Below, piece by piece: positions 54,253 to 64,000 of a DNA stretch of 64,000 nucleotides. The stretch spans positions 1 to 64,000 of the forward strand of contig NW_005179008.1 of NCBI RefSeq assembly GCF_000350225.1, given 5' to 3'. The stretch's first letter is position 1; each line of letters opens with the position of its first letter. This DNA comes from Chondrus crispus. Lineage: Eukaryota > Rhodophyta > Florideophyceae > Gigartinales > Gigartinaceae. A program made the position numbers and the translations under genes. The notes under the pieces were generated by a model. The model was not told the origin of the DNA, did no database searches, and saw only the letters and a program-made list of their open reading frames with translations.

Positions 54253-54609
54253 CGTCTGAAAAATAATATAAAATAGGACAACACAAAAGCAATCACAAAT
54301 AAAACAAAAACGAGACCGAACAGTTATGAAGGTAAGAGTGAAAAAGGTGGATTGTCCAGTCCATGTCCCCGTTCTTCAAGCGTTCTTTCTTCGCTTGGCA
54401 CCCCGTTACGCGACTTCCGACCTGAGTATCTCATCACGACGCTCATCCTACTCGTGCGCGCGCTGCTTCTACTTGAGGGGGGGTATCTGAAGGCCCCTCA
54501 CCTGGTTTGTTCCATCTCATCGTTCCCCTTTTCTTGACCCTCAGGTCGGCTCGCTCTGCCCAGTGCGGATTACCGCACTGACACTGACATGTGAGATTCT
54601 TGGTTACCA

Positions 54610-56217
54610 CTATCCTGATTGCGCTTGTGCGACCTGCGCGGGCAAGGATAGTCTTTTCCGTCGGAAATACGTGACGGCCGCGGTGCGGGGCAATTGCTCG
54701 AGGGCTTCCCACGTTGCGTCCTTGAGGGTATACCCATACCATCTCACTTTGAGAATTAATTTCTCCCCATCGTAGCCGTGGTCCACGATCTTGTCGATCA
54801 CATACTCCTGACTCCCGGCTCCTTCTTCCTGCGTGTCCAACTGTCCGTCCCCCTTCCGAAGAGTCAGTGACTCCTCCTCACCCTGTCCTTCCGAACCTCC
54901 CATCTCTTGTAGACCGTGCGGGGTCCCCGTAGCTTCCTGATTCATCAACGGTCCGTCATCCATCCTATCTTTCGCTTGCGCGGCGGGTCCTTCTCGTTCC
55001 CCTTCTGTGTTGAGAAATTGTAGCGCTTGTCGTATCCCGACTATCGGCGTGTAGTCCATGGGACTAGGGGCTAATTCGACTCTATCTCGCGACACGCGCT
55101 CTTCCTGGTCGCCGATGGATATGACGACCGTATTCTCAGTTGACTCCTTCACTTGATATGGACCTGTAGCCACTTGTGCCAACTTCTGTTTCGGCTCGGT
55201 GGCCGTGCCTTGCTCTTTCCGAAGGAATACGTATGATCCTGAAGGGATGTCATACTTCGACTTGCGGAGCCTTGCGTCGAAATTTCGAATGTAGCGCGCT
55301 TGTTCTTTCCGCGAGCTCTTAGCAGCGCCTTTCATCAGGCTTTCCAACCACGACTGCCATTTCAGGTAGTATGCTCGTGACGAGCTAAAGTTCTCCAAAG
55401 TTGGTTGCGCTTGTAACGCAATGCTTCTCGGCGCCCGAGCTAACACCAGCTCGAAGGGCGCAATGTTCGTAGTTCGATGAACTTGCGTCTTGTATGCGAA
55501 CGTCACAGCGTCGCTAAATTAGTCCCAGTCTTTGGGATGCTCTCCAACATATTTTCGCAACGCGGAAGTCAGCGTGCCGTTAAACCTCTCAACTTGGCCG
55601 TTGGCTTGCGGGTGGTACGTAGTCGTGAACACATTGCGTATGCCGAGAATTCGACACACGTTCTGAAAGAACCGGGCCGTGAATTGTGTTCCATTGTCGG
55701 ACAGCAGCTTGACCGGCGGTCCGTACACGAAGACCCAATGGTGAACGAAGGCTTGTGCGATGTGTGCGGCTGATATCTTCTTCAACGGTACGGTTCGTAC
55801 CAGTTTCGAGTATCGATCGCTGATCACGAGAATATACCGATTTCCTCGTTTAGTTGTAAATAGCTCGCCGAGAATGTCGATGGCGACAAACTCCAGCGGA
55901 GCTTTGGGCGTGAACAGCTTCATTTCCTTCGTGTTTCTTCTTAACTTCACCCTTTCCCGCGCACATGCGGCGCAATTCTTCGCGACTGCGTAGCAGTCTA
56001 GGGCCATCGTAGGCCAATAAAAATATCTTCTCAATACCTTGTAAAGTTTCCTGCCTCCCGGGTGGCCTGCCAATTTTGCGTAGTGGCTCAACCCTAGGAC
56101 GCGGTCCCTTAACGATTGTGGTATCACCACTTGTACAAACTCCGCCGCGGTACGGCATAGAGTTCCTTCGAGTTCCTCGGTCTCCATGCTGAACGTTCTC
56201 ACCTTTCCGGCGTCCAT
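54610..56217 (-). pseudogene. Integrase with C-terminal chromodomain of the outer element
   Basis: HHCC zinc finger: SHYAKLAGHPGGRKLYKVLR with the C-x2-C in NCAACARE. Catalytic core: FVAIDILGE (Asp), LLSDNGTQF (Asp), NGQVERFNGT (Glu). A TAA (55519-55521) interrupts the frame after EHPKDWD, and the same frame continues DAVTFAYKTQVHRTTNIAPF. Then a GPYQVKES module and a chromodomain (VIDKIVDHGYDGEKLILKVR, then WYGYTLKDATWEALEQL), stop at 54610. Upstream, the frame remains open back to about 56320 (LGQFQAVTPEELIREQAVDP). It inserts the DNA copy into chromosomes; the chromodomain defines the element as a chromovirus. The in-frame stop makes this copy defective unless read through. Confidence 0.92.
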
Positions 56218-56317
56218 TTCTTCCTTGATGCGATTGCAGAAGGGGTCGACGGCTTGCTCGCGAATGAGCTCCTCCGGAGTGACAGCTTGGAATTGACCGA
56301 GGCGATCAGGGGCGGTC

Positions 56318-56540
56318 CCCCCTCAAGAGCGAGGATGTCGTCTAACGCGTCAAAACTGTCCTCGTCCTCCACCGTTCCCTCGGCCGGTTCGGCCATAAAG
56401 CATGGGATTTCGTCGTCGATTTCGTCGACGGTTTCTCATGCGGTCCGTAATCTTGACAGGGCATCAGCTTGACTGTTCGCCTTGCCCTTCTTGTACTTGA
56501 TTTTGAAATCGAATTCCGAGAGGCGGAGCCTCCATCGGAT
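56318..56540 (-). pseudogene. RNase H / connection remnant between stop and integrase frame
   Basis: After the TAA at 56541-56543 the same frame continues [20 protein letters not shown] and [10 protein letters not shown], the usual end of gypsy RNase H. A second in-frame stop (TGA, 56436-56438) follows, then ETVDEIDDEIPCFMAEP. The shift into the integrase frame falls at a run of six C (plus strand, about 56319-56324), so a one-base slip there is the likely cause. Confidence 0.8.
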
Positions 56541-58796
56541 TTATCTGCCGCTGGGATCGGTTACGTTCATCAACCACCTCAATGAGGCATGGTCGGTATG
56601 CACAATGAAGTGCTCGCCATATAGATATGGTCTTAAAGTCTGTACGGCCCAAATTACCGCTAGACATTCTTTTTCTGAAACGGAGTAGTTTCTCTCGGCT
56701 GCGGATAACGTTCTTGAAAAGAACCCGATGGGTTTACGTTGCGCATCCGGATGTGTCTGAAATAATGCAGCGCCGATTTGATAGTCGCTTGCATCGGTGT
56801 CTACCGAGTATGGTAGGTTCTTCTTCGGCAGCGCCAACACCGGCGGTGCCAAGATAGCGTCCTTGAGCTTATGAAAAGCTTTTTCGCACGGTTCGTCGAA
56901 TCCTTCCAACTGGACTGGTTGTCCCTTCTTCAACAGTTGATTGAGCCGATGCGCGATTTTCGCATAATGCGGAACGAATCTGCGGTAGACATTACAAAGT
57001 CCCAGGAAGCTCCTGAGCTGGGTCTGCGTTTGAGGGTACCTCACTTGTTCCAATGCGACGGTTCGCGCGGCGTCCACTTCCAATGTACCTGGCCGAACGA
57101 CATGGCCCAGGTACTTGATCTTTTCGACGAAAAATTCACACTTGCGAAGCTTGAGCTTCACACCTGCCTTTTCCAATACAGAAAGTATTTCATCCACGTG
57201 CACGATGTGCTCCTCCCACGACTTGCTAAAAATTATTATGTCGTCCAAATACACCAAACAGCACCTCCAACGGAACGGAGAGAGCAGGATATCCATTGCT
57301 CTCTGAAACGTCGCTGGCGCGTTGGTTAGCCCGAAGGGCATTCTTGAGAAGCGATACAGTCCTGAGTGACACGAAAGTGCGGTCTTGTCGCGGTCGCGCT
57401 CAGGGATAGGCATCTGCCAATATCCCGAGATCGCGTCCAACGCGGAGAAAACCTTGGTGTCACCAAGCGAGTCCAAGCACTCATCCATGCGCGGTAAAGG
57501 GTACGTGTCCTTTACCGTCACCCCGTTTAACCGACGATAGTCTACGCAAAAGCGCATCGATCCGTCCGGCTTGGGCACTAATAAAACGGGCGACGCCCAT
57601 TCTGACTGCGCCGGTTCGATGACTCCTGCTTCTAACATCTTCTGTACTTCTGCGTCCTCGACCTCCCGAGCCTTTGGACCGGCTCGGTAGGGAGCTTGTG
57701 CAATTGGCCTTGTATCCGGGGCCAGTTCAATCCGGTGGACCGTGGTGTTGATCTCACCGAGGATCCCATCCCACATGCGGGAATACTTTTTCAACATTCG
57801 ACGGAATCTTTCGCGCAGCCGGTCCGGCACGTGGCTCAGGTCGAGTTCCTCCACGTCCGGCGGGGGAGGCTCAATCCGCCGCTCCGGCTTCGTAGTTGCC
57901 GTCGCGGAGAGCCTTTCCTCCCGTTCTCCTTGCTGTTCCTCGCGGTCTTGATCCGACGGTTCGCATCTTGTCTCGCCCTTAGGCGTCTTGGTGGAATTAG
58001 GAAGATTTTCCTTCTTCCTTTCTTGAATTCCAAGAACTTCACCAATGGTGGTTTTGCTCTCGAGCGCGGCTCTCGGGTGCGGTAATAATTCTGCAACCAC
58101 TTGGCCTTTTTGCACCCTGACAGGGTACTTCCTAAAATTCGCAACGAGTAAACGAAATGGCCGGTCAGGCTCGACCTGAACAACACCATTTGTACACGTC
58201 AGCCCGTGCCTTTCGTACAACGACGAGTACGGCCGAACCACAACTAAGCCCGCCCTCTTCGAGGTGCATTCCACGACGCGTTGCGTCCATGGCTCAATAG
58301 TTGTGGCTCTTGCCACTTTTACCTTAGGGGAAATTCGCTCCACCTTTCCATCATTCTCGTCCTCTCCCGGGACGAGATTCTTCTTCCCTCTTCTCGTCGA
58401 GAACCGCCAAGCTATCGGAACCTCCGAGAAATCCGCCAACTCAACCGTTTTCTTCCTTGGATAAATTGCTTCCACAAACCGGTCACAGTAGTCCGCGCCT
58501 AGAATTAGCCGGACGGCTAGTTTTTCGCATACAATAAACTCGGCTGCGGCCACAAATTTTCGAAGCCTCACAGGCATTCTAATTGTGCCGAGAGTCCGGA
58601 GTGGCCTATTGTTCGCGTCGCCAATGTCTTGGGTCGGTCCGTAGGACACTAGAGATTCCATTCCAGCTGGGAGTTCCGATTTTCGCACAAGGTTGGGTCC
58701 CGCGCCGGTGTCTAAAACAGACAACACCCGGCTCATCAATCCGATTGTGGGTCCGATGTCCGCGTAAACTTTGTAGTTTTTTCGCGCAAGAACCAA
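56541..58796 (-). pseudogene. Protease-reverse transcriptase-RNase H of the outer element
   Basis: 751 codons. Protease: VLDTGAGPNLVRK (catalytic DTGA, residues about 27-39) and LILGADYCDRFVEAIYP. Reverse transcriptase: IEPAQSEWASPVLLVPKPDG, RFCVDYRRLNGVTVKDTYPL, FSALDAISGYWQMPI, PFGLTNAPATFQRAMD, CLVYLDDIIIFS (the YLDD active site) and KIKYLGHVV. RNase H: YSVDTDASDYQIGAALF, SEKECLAVIWAV, FIVHTDHASLRWL. It ends early at TAA 56541-56543, just before the RNase H end. All catalytic residues of PR and RT are present. Gag is in a different frame upstream. This is the polymerase that makes the DNA copy in the cytoplasm or in virus-like particles. Confidence 0.93.
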
Positions 58797-59037
58797 AATC
58801 TTCTCGGGACACTCCCTTCGCTTAACCCTGTACCAGGGTCTTCGTACTTCTTCCAGCGGATGATCTCGGGCTCGGCTCAGAATTTTCTTGACTTAAGCTG
58901 CCCTTTGGGCTTATCCACCAATCCAACAACCTCCTCATCGGGGCCTGATTTTTCCCTTAGAGACGGGGAACGGGGCTGAGCCCCGGGCACAGTACGTCGA
59001 TTCTGTGCCTCTCGCGACTCATGCGAGATTCCCCTCT

Positions 59038-61322
59038 CTAGTTTTCCTGCCGCTGCGGGATCCTTCTCACATCCGACGGCGCGGGCCCCGCGGCGGGCCC
59101 TCTGAAGGGTTGGTTCGACCTCGCCGTTGAAGCGCTCGGCGTGCTCGCCGTCTGCGAATGGAACCAATTCTTGACCTTCAGATAACTCGTCGATGGTATC
59201 CTTAACCTCTCCATCGGAGACAACGCCTCATAATTTTCCAAAACTCGGTGCATTTCCCGGAGGGAAAGAATGCACGTTGGCGCAGCGTGCCCCTTTTCAT
59301 AGCAATGATAGCACACCAGTCCGTGCGTCTTGAAGGGATATTGCGGCCTAGGTCCTCCACGGGCCGGCGGCCTTCCTTGACGTTGCGGCCTTCCCATCCA
59401 TCCTGGCCTTCGAAACGTTGTACCCTTGTCTTCCATCGGAATGCGCGGCGCCGGCGTGTGGCCGCGCCCCCGAAACATCCTCACAGGATCCATGGGCTCT
59501 GAAAACGACTCCGTCGTGTATGCGGGCGTGGGTAAAGTTGACGACCCGCTTGCCCCGTAGTCCTCGTGTCCGTAGCCCTCCGACGGCTCAATGAACTCGC
59601 CTTCGGCTACCAACGCGCCCTCGTAGTGATTTTCGCTACTTCCATGCGCACCGCATTCATCTGACGCGGAAATTGACTCGGCTAAATGGACGGCGGCCTG
59701 ACTTTTGCGACCGGGATAAGAAGCTCTCGGCTTCTTACCTGCCCTGAGCGTCGACGGCGTCTGGATTGTGACCTTCTTGGTCTTCTTGTTCTTAGCGCGA
59801 CTCGCCGAGCCATGCGCCTTCGCGTAATTAACTAGTCTCAAAAACGAAACGTCCCGATTTTCTTGCCGGTATTGAGATACCATCGGCTTGATACTGGAAT
59901 CGAGTCCTTCAATAAACATCGTCATTTGTTCTTCCATCGAATATACGTTTCCACATCGATTGCTCGCGTTCGTCAGACGGATATAAAATTCCATCTCGTC
60001 TTCAGACGGTCTTTGCTGAACCTCTCGCAATGCGAGTACGGCTTGACGGATCGCCTCGTCGGTTGCGAAACTCCTCAACAACCACTGTACGGCCTCCGGC
60101 CAAACGGATACCTTTCCGTGGTGGGACCCGGCCGTCTGAGACACCGAATTGTACTGCCTCAAGGCGATGCCGCTTAGAAATTCGGGCAACAAGCGGATCG
60201 CTTGCCCCTCCTTCATTTCTTGAGTATCAAACTCTTGAACTAATTTTGCCAAAAAATCCAACACAAGGACCCCGTCCTCACCTGTGAACGTGTTGTCCTT
60301 CTTCACCTTAGGCGGAATATCTCTCCTGATTTTTCGCACGGCGGTACGCCGGGAACTTGACAAATATGTCTGCGGGTTCCGCAAGCGGTACGTTTGGTAC
60401 GAAAGTAATTTCTTGAAGAGGTAGTTGGTCGGATTCAGCTCCTCCAACTCCTCCCATCGCGGCCCGCGTCGTGTTGCGACATCTTCGGGCTCCGCGTCCT
60501 TGTCTCTCCGCGAGGCGGACGAAGTGATTCCGCCCCGTCTGGAGGTAATTTTCTTGCCCTGCGATATTCCTTTTCCTTCCTCTGAACGATGTTCGGAATC
60601 GCTGGCATGGTTCGACGAACCGTCGTCACCATCTTCGGAAAGGCCATTCGACTCGGCCATTGAGTCTTGGTCCTCCGGCTCGTCACTACAGTGACTCTTG
60701 CTCCGGCATCGCAGATTCTTCTTCGAAGTCTTCGACTTGGAACTCCGCTGTACAGCGGCCTTGTCCTTCTTCGATCGACGGTCGCCTTCTCGACCCGTGG
60801 AGAGCGGCTCTTGCCCGGCGACCTGTTCAAGGTCCTTGAGACGATGAGCGGCACGGTCGAACCTGTCGTCGATACTGCTTCTAAATTTACCTAAGGACTC
60901 CAAAGCTTGATTCGCGTCGCGCCTTGCGTCCTTGACTGAACTTTTCAACGAAGCTAGGACCTCCGGCTCCAGACCGTCGGTCGCATCACCTCGCTCCTTC
61001 TCGAAGAGATCCACTCGAGCCGATAGATCTCCTAAAACGGTGTGGAACTCGGATGCTTGCAACTCCAGTTGCTTCCGGACGAGGGCTAATTCAGCCTCGA
61101 GATTTTCGTCATCTCTTGGCGAATTTCCTCGCCCATCTTCTCGAACCTGTACGATAGGTTATCCTTGTCGGCTTCAATCCCCGTCGGGATTTCTTGACCT
61201 TCGGGATCCGTGGCCGTATTGGCCTGGCTTCGGGTGCGAGGACCCCGCGGGATCCTCGACGCCCTTGCCGATCCGCTCGTACCCGCCCCGGGACCGACGT
61301 CCCCGGGGGCGCTTGTCGACAT
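59038..61322 (-). CDS. Gag of the outer element, in two frames
   Basis: The ATG at 61322-61320 follows a splice-acceptor-like TTTCTTTGTGTAG. The first frame (61086-61322) encodes a Ser/Gly/Arg-rich head and YRFEKMGEEIRQEMTK. The main frame (59038 to about 61105) takes over after a shift by one base near an A4 run at about 61104 and continues NLEAELALVRKQLELQASEF, a coiled coil. Residues about 220-420 form a retrotransposon gag-type capsid domain (LLPEFLSGIALRQYNSVSQT, LREVQQRPSEDEMEFYIRLT, MFIEGLDSSIKPMVSQYR). A CCHC zinc knuckle (CYHCYEKGHAAPTC, about residues 583-597) binds RNA. It builds the particle. The frame change could be a mutation or programmed slippage. Confidence 0.85.
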
Positions 61323-61439
61323 CGCTCGTACAAGCGAACCTACACAAAGAAAGTACAAACAAAAAAATAAAAAAGGGACTCCGTTACCCAGACCACTTTC
61401 GTAGTACAACTCCAGGTCAAATCTGTCGTAGACACAATT

Positions 61440-61455
61440 CTAGGTCGGGAGACCA
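61440..61455 (-). other. Primer-binding site of the outer element
   Basis: Minus strand TGGTCTCCCGACCTAG, four bases from the 5' LTR. Identical to the sites at 11698 and 48943. The acceptor stem implied (tRNA 3' end TCGGGAGACCA) would pair with a 5' end beginning CTCCCGA; a 5' C is typical of eukaryotic tRNA-Tyr, which is a suggestion only. Confidence 0.85.
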
Positions 61456-61459
61456 CTTT

Positions 61460-62507
61460 TGTAGTGCAATGTGCCTAGAAGGCCGCGAACACAGTCCCAC
61501 GGTCAAACAAAAAGACGAAAAACAACAGCAACAACAACAACTGCCGATGGCACGCGCTACGGAGCGTTCGAGACTCCCTTTCCCCTTGTGTGGGCTTGCG
61601 GCCCACGGTAGCTCAACTCCGACGGGGGGGGGGTAAGGAAAGATGCCCGGCCCGGGAGGAAAATGGTGGTAGAGACTTGTGAAGACTTGAGCGCTCGGCG
61701 AGTGCGGGTTGGGCTTGTCTACGAGAATGTAACCGCGGTTCGCTGGGTTGTAAGGCCAATGCTCGACGAGCGTCTTCAGCACCTTGGGTATAATTCAAGG
61801 TCTTCGACGGGGGCTTGCTCAGCACTACCCGACGGGATCGTAATTGTGTAGCAGCGCTACTACCGACGTGTTGCCCGATGGCTAGAAACACCCTCACCAG
61901 CGCGATCGCAATCGCGGTAGGTGGTACCAACTCTGTCTTATACAGTAAGACCTTCGATGGAGGCGTCGTCGCAACAGCCTTCCGACGGAACTTGAAACAG
62001 TAGCAGCGCTACACAACGTGTTGCCCGATGGCTAAAACACCTACACCGGATCGGTCGCAACCGACTCCAATGGAACCAACACAGTTAAGGAAAAGATAGA
62101 AATAGAAGTAGAGAAATGAATAGGGAAATAAAGGGAAAAGAGAAGGGAACCCCCGAGCGCAAAGGATGCCGTAGGCATAGGTAAAAGGGAGCGTCTTGGT
62201 AGAGACGGACTTCGACCAAGGCGACATTCAACTCTGGCAACTCGGGTTACCTTTACTGACTTGGTGGTCAGAGGGCTAAGGTATATATCGCCCCGCCGGA
62301 GCCACTACAGTAGCTCTCGGCGCTAGATCCTAAATCTAATCTAATGTCAGCAAAATTAATGCTAACTAATTAACTAAATAAAATAAAATAATTAAAAATT
62401 AAAACTGTGCAGTTATTCACACGTGTGTCCCCCAACCCGGACTACTTTTCATATCCAAATATTTTCCTTTCTTTTCACCCCCCTTTTCAGGTGCGTATTG
62501 CACTACA
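61460..62507 (-). repeat. 5' LTR of the outer element (1,048 bp)
   Basis: Direct repeat of 38442-39488, followed by the GTATC duplication (62508-62512). It drives minus-strand transcription. Confidence 0.93.
62281..62290 (-). promoter_or_regulatory. TATA-like element in the 5' LTR of the outer element
   Basis: Minus strand reads GGCGATATATACCTTAG about 220 bp from the LTR start, a reasonable place for a U3 promoter. The same site exists in the 3' LTR at about 39263-39272. Confidence 0.45.
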
Positions 62508-62512
62508 GTATC

Positions 62513-62839
62513 GCTTTGCTGTTAGGAGCAGTGAACTATACCGAGCTTCGTGTGTTCGCACAAGAAGCAGGATAGTGGGCCATAACGATGCTTATATCCA
62601 CGGGAATGAAGACGATGAAACGGATCGGATTGGGAAAGAAAAAGGTTAGTCCTTCAAACCGAAAGCAACATTTGGCTCCACTGTACGTACCTGATTTGGA
62701 TTGTGTCCTGACAGTTGATGTTCCAAGCAACAAGCATGGTCCAAGCACACCGCAAAGGTGCCAAAATGCTACAGTTCTGTGTTCCTCGCACTTTTCAAAT
62801 GATTCACAGACACACACATCTCAACTGGGTCCGTGAATT
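62513..62839 (+). pseudogene. Ty1/copia-like relic, right part (gag end and protease-like peptide)
   Basis: The first codons continue the frame cut at 38441. In another frame (62588-62836) LAPLYVPDLDCVLTVDVPSN followed by KHGPSTPQRCQNATVLC resembles the copia protease end (VLYVPDL-x-x-NLLSV...L-x-x-x-G). Short, with frame changes. Confidence 0.45.
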
Positions 62840-62877
62840 AAAACTGCAGTTCAGAGATTTTCGATAAGTATTGTGCA

Positions 62878-63174
62878 TCACATACAATCCAGCCAAACCG
62901 CGTAAGCTCTCGGCCTCTTTCGTCTTTTTGTGATGACGGGAGATGGCTGTCCAACAAATAACAGTGTACCCAAGGTCCAGATACGATTGCCCATCTCGAT
63001 AATGGTGAAGCTCATCCCGTGCATGGACCGGGGACTCCCTATACGATCGAACACCTGAGCCGGAACCAACTGAACAGCGCCTGTTTCTCTCTGCAGACAT
63101 CTGTAGAACTCCGTTCCGTGATAAACCCACTGCCCCCGAGCACCAGCAAAAACATTCCAGACGCCAACGGACAC
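62878..63174 (-). CDS. Unknown ORF, 98 codons
   Basis: Natural-looking composition (GQWVYHGTEFYRCLQRETGA, VQLVPAQVFDRIGSPRSM, FTIIEMGNRIWTLGTLLFVG) on the minus strand, right of the copia relic. It could be a copia or host fragment. No family recognised. Confidence 0.3.
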   Translation of the reverse strand: MSVGVWNVFAGARGQWVYHGTEFYRCLQRETGAVQLVPAQVFDRIGSPRSMHGMSFTIIEMGNRIWTLGTLLFVGQPSPVITKRRKRPRAYAVWLDCM

Positions 63175-63559
63175 TTAGACGGCTCAACAGCAGTCATGAA
63201 TTCCGTAGCTCCGTTATAACTTCCGATGATTACATCTAGAATTAGATGCGGTGCTGTTTGGTGCGGACCTTACAGCGCGCACACACACGTGAGCCCCACG
63301 TTTACGGTTAGTCCGGTGTCTGACAGCTCTACAGTCCGGGACAGGACGCACTGGCTGCAGTAGCTGAATATAGTGCTGTATGTACTGTAATGAAGTCTGA
63401 TAGATGAATTTGTGCTTCAAATACTGGAAGAGACCGACGGCGGAAGGGACCAGGGAGACGAAGTGATGGCCCTCCACCACGGTCTCACCTCGAGCTTATT
63501 CTAAACGTAATTTTACCGAAGTCCGCGCGTTCAGAATGGAACCGATTGGGTAGTGGACG

Positions 63560-64000
63560 CGCGAGACGCATGCAAGCCCGGATCCGCCTCAGTCCATCAC
63601 TTCTGGAACGTCACCCAATACGGCTCCGGGGCGCGGAGGCGTTGGTCCGCTCGCCCGTGCCACGCGTCCAAGTCCGTCCTCTNNNNNNNNCGCTCACACG
63701 CCAAATATTTACTTTCGGCCGGTGTCATCGTGCGGCTGGTACTACCGTATGGAGTGTACTCTCTTGTCCTTTTTGAGAGGTGGCGAAACAGCTCCAACTG
63801 CAACCGAAGATGCATCGGTCTCCACGACAAAGGCTTTTTCCAAATCTGGGATCTCGAGAAGAGGAGGGGATGGGAGCGTAGCCTTCAACATTTCAAACGC
63901 CTTCCACATTTTATCTGGCCTATTGTATTGCTTGTAGTAGAAGTAGCCTCGTGTAGCGAGGCGAAAACTTTGGTGACCTTGCGGATGACACGGCCGTAAC
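63560..64000 (-). pseudogene. Ty3/gypsy reverse transcriptase-RNase H fragment, runs off the window
   Basis: Minus strand: the RT tail/connection reads VIRKVTKVFASLHEATS, then KMWKAFEMLKATLPSPPLLE, IPDLEKAFVVETDASSVAVG (RNase H first Asp) and, after a frame change near 63775, YGSTSRTMTPAESKYLACE (RNase H Glu region). An N run (63683-63690) breaks it. It is a different lineage from the 24 kb element. Confidence 0.8.
63683..63690. other. Short run of N
   Basis: Eight undetermined bases inside the gypsy fragment. Confidence 1.

Larger units (their letters stand above)
38442..62507 (-). mobile_element. 24,066 bp chromovirus (Ty3/gypsy) LTR retrotransposon with a nested second element
   Basis: The two LTRs (38442-39488 and 61460-62507) are direct repeats that both begin TGTAGTGCAA and end TTGCACTACA. 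The element is flanked by GTATC on each side (38437-38441 and 62508-62512). It reads on the minus strand: 5' LTR, primer-binding site, gag, protease, reverse transcriptase, RNase H, integrase with chromodomain, a 4.4 kb extra region, an antisense ORF, polypurine tract and 3' LTR. By eye the LTRs differ at six substitutions and one indel. Without the inner 8.6 kb element the unit would be about 15.5 kb, which is large for a chromovirus. Confidence 0.93.

Overview
The window looks like a repeat-dominated nuclear contig from a eukaryote. Reasons: a SNF2-type helicase end, an ARP5-like actin-related protein relic, chromodomain Ty3/gypsy LTR retrotransposons, Ty1/copia, Helitron, PIF/Harbinger and Tnp2/CACTA-type transposase remains, splice-acceptor-like sites, and two runs of N. 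There are no bacterial operons, and host genes are few, short and often broken. The mixture (chromoviruses, compact genes, nested LTR elements) would fit a florideophyte red alga such as Chondrus, but that assignment is inference.

Layout. 0-5 kb: end of a SNF2/Rad5-like gene, unknown genes, and a decayed ARP5-like locus. 5.3-9.1 kb: an intact 1263-codon Tnp2-like transposase on the minus strand, followed by a near-perfect hairpin, a 4 x 35 bp minisatellite and about 1 kb of AT-rich DNA. 10.9-12.5 kb: a 5'-end fragment of an LTR retrotransposon (gag, primer-binding site, 765 bp LTR), abutting a decayed Helitron Rep/helicase (12.5-15.0 kb). This Helitron is cut off by a 448 bp fold-back structure holding two back-to-back perfect hairpins. 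16.5-26.6 kb: two copies of a roughly 2.1 kb unit, inverted relative to each other and circularly permuted, with 5.8 kb of gene-poor DNA between them. 26.8-38.3 kb: a Rep-like ORF, a Harbinger transposase relic, a 42 bp perfect palindrome, a histone H3 tail-like peptide, two solo LTRs with target duplications, a gypsy pol relic and a second Tnp2-like relic.

38.4-62.5 kb: one 24,066 bp chromovirus insertion on the minus strand. It has 1,047/1,048 bp LTRs ending TGTAG...CTACA and a 5 bp target duplication (GTATC). In sense order it holds the primer-binding site, gag, protease-RT-RNase H, integrase-chromodomain, a 4.4 kb region with two paralogous small ORFs, and then a long antisense ORF close to the 3' LTR. 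A second, 8,602 bp LTR element (628 bp LTRs, target duplication CCCGG) sits inside that antisense ORF. Removing it with one CCCGG copy leaves the antisense frame open at about 650 codons. The inner element carries gag-like and chromodomain coding but no reverse transcriptase that I could find, and it contains a 1.3 kb array of about 21 GC-rich hairpins at roughly 59 bp spacing.

62.5-64 kb: the far side of the copia-like sequence split by the large insertion, an unknown ORF, and a gypsy RT/RNase H fragment. The most unusual items are the antisense ORF of the nested chromovirus, the circularly permuted inverted pair, the hairpin array and the set of perfect palindromes.
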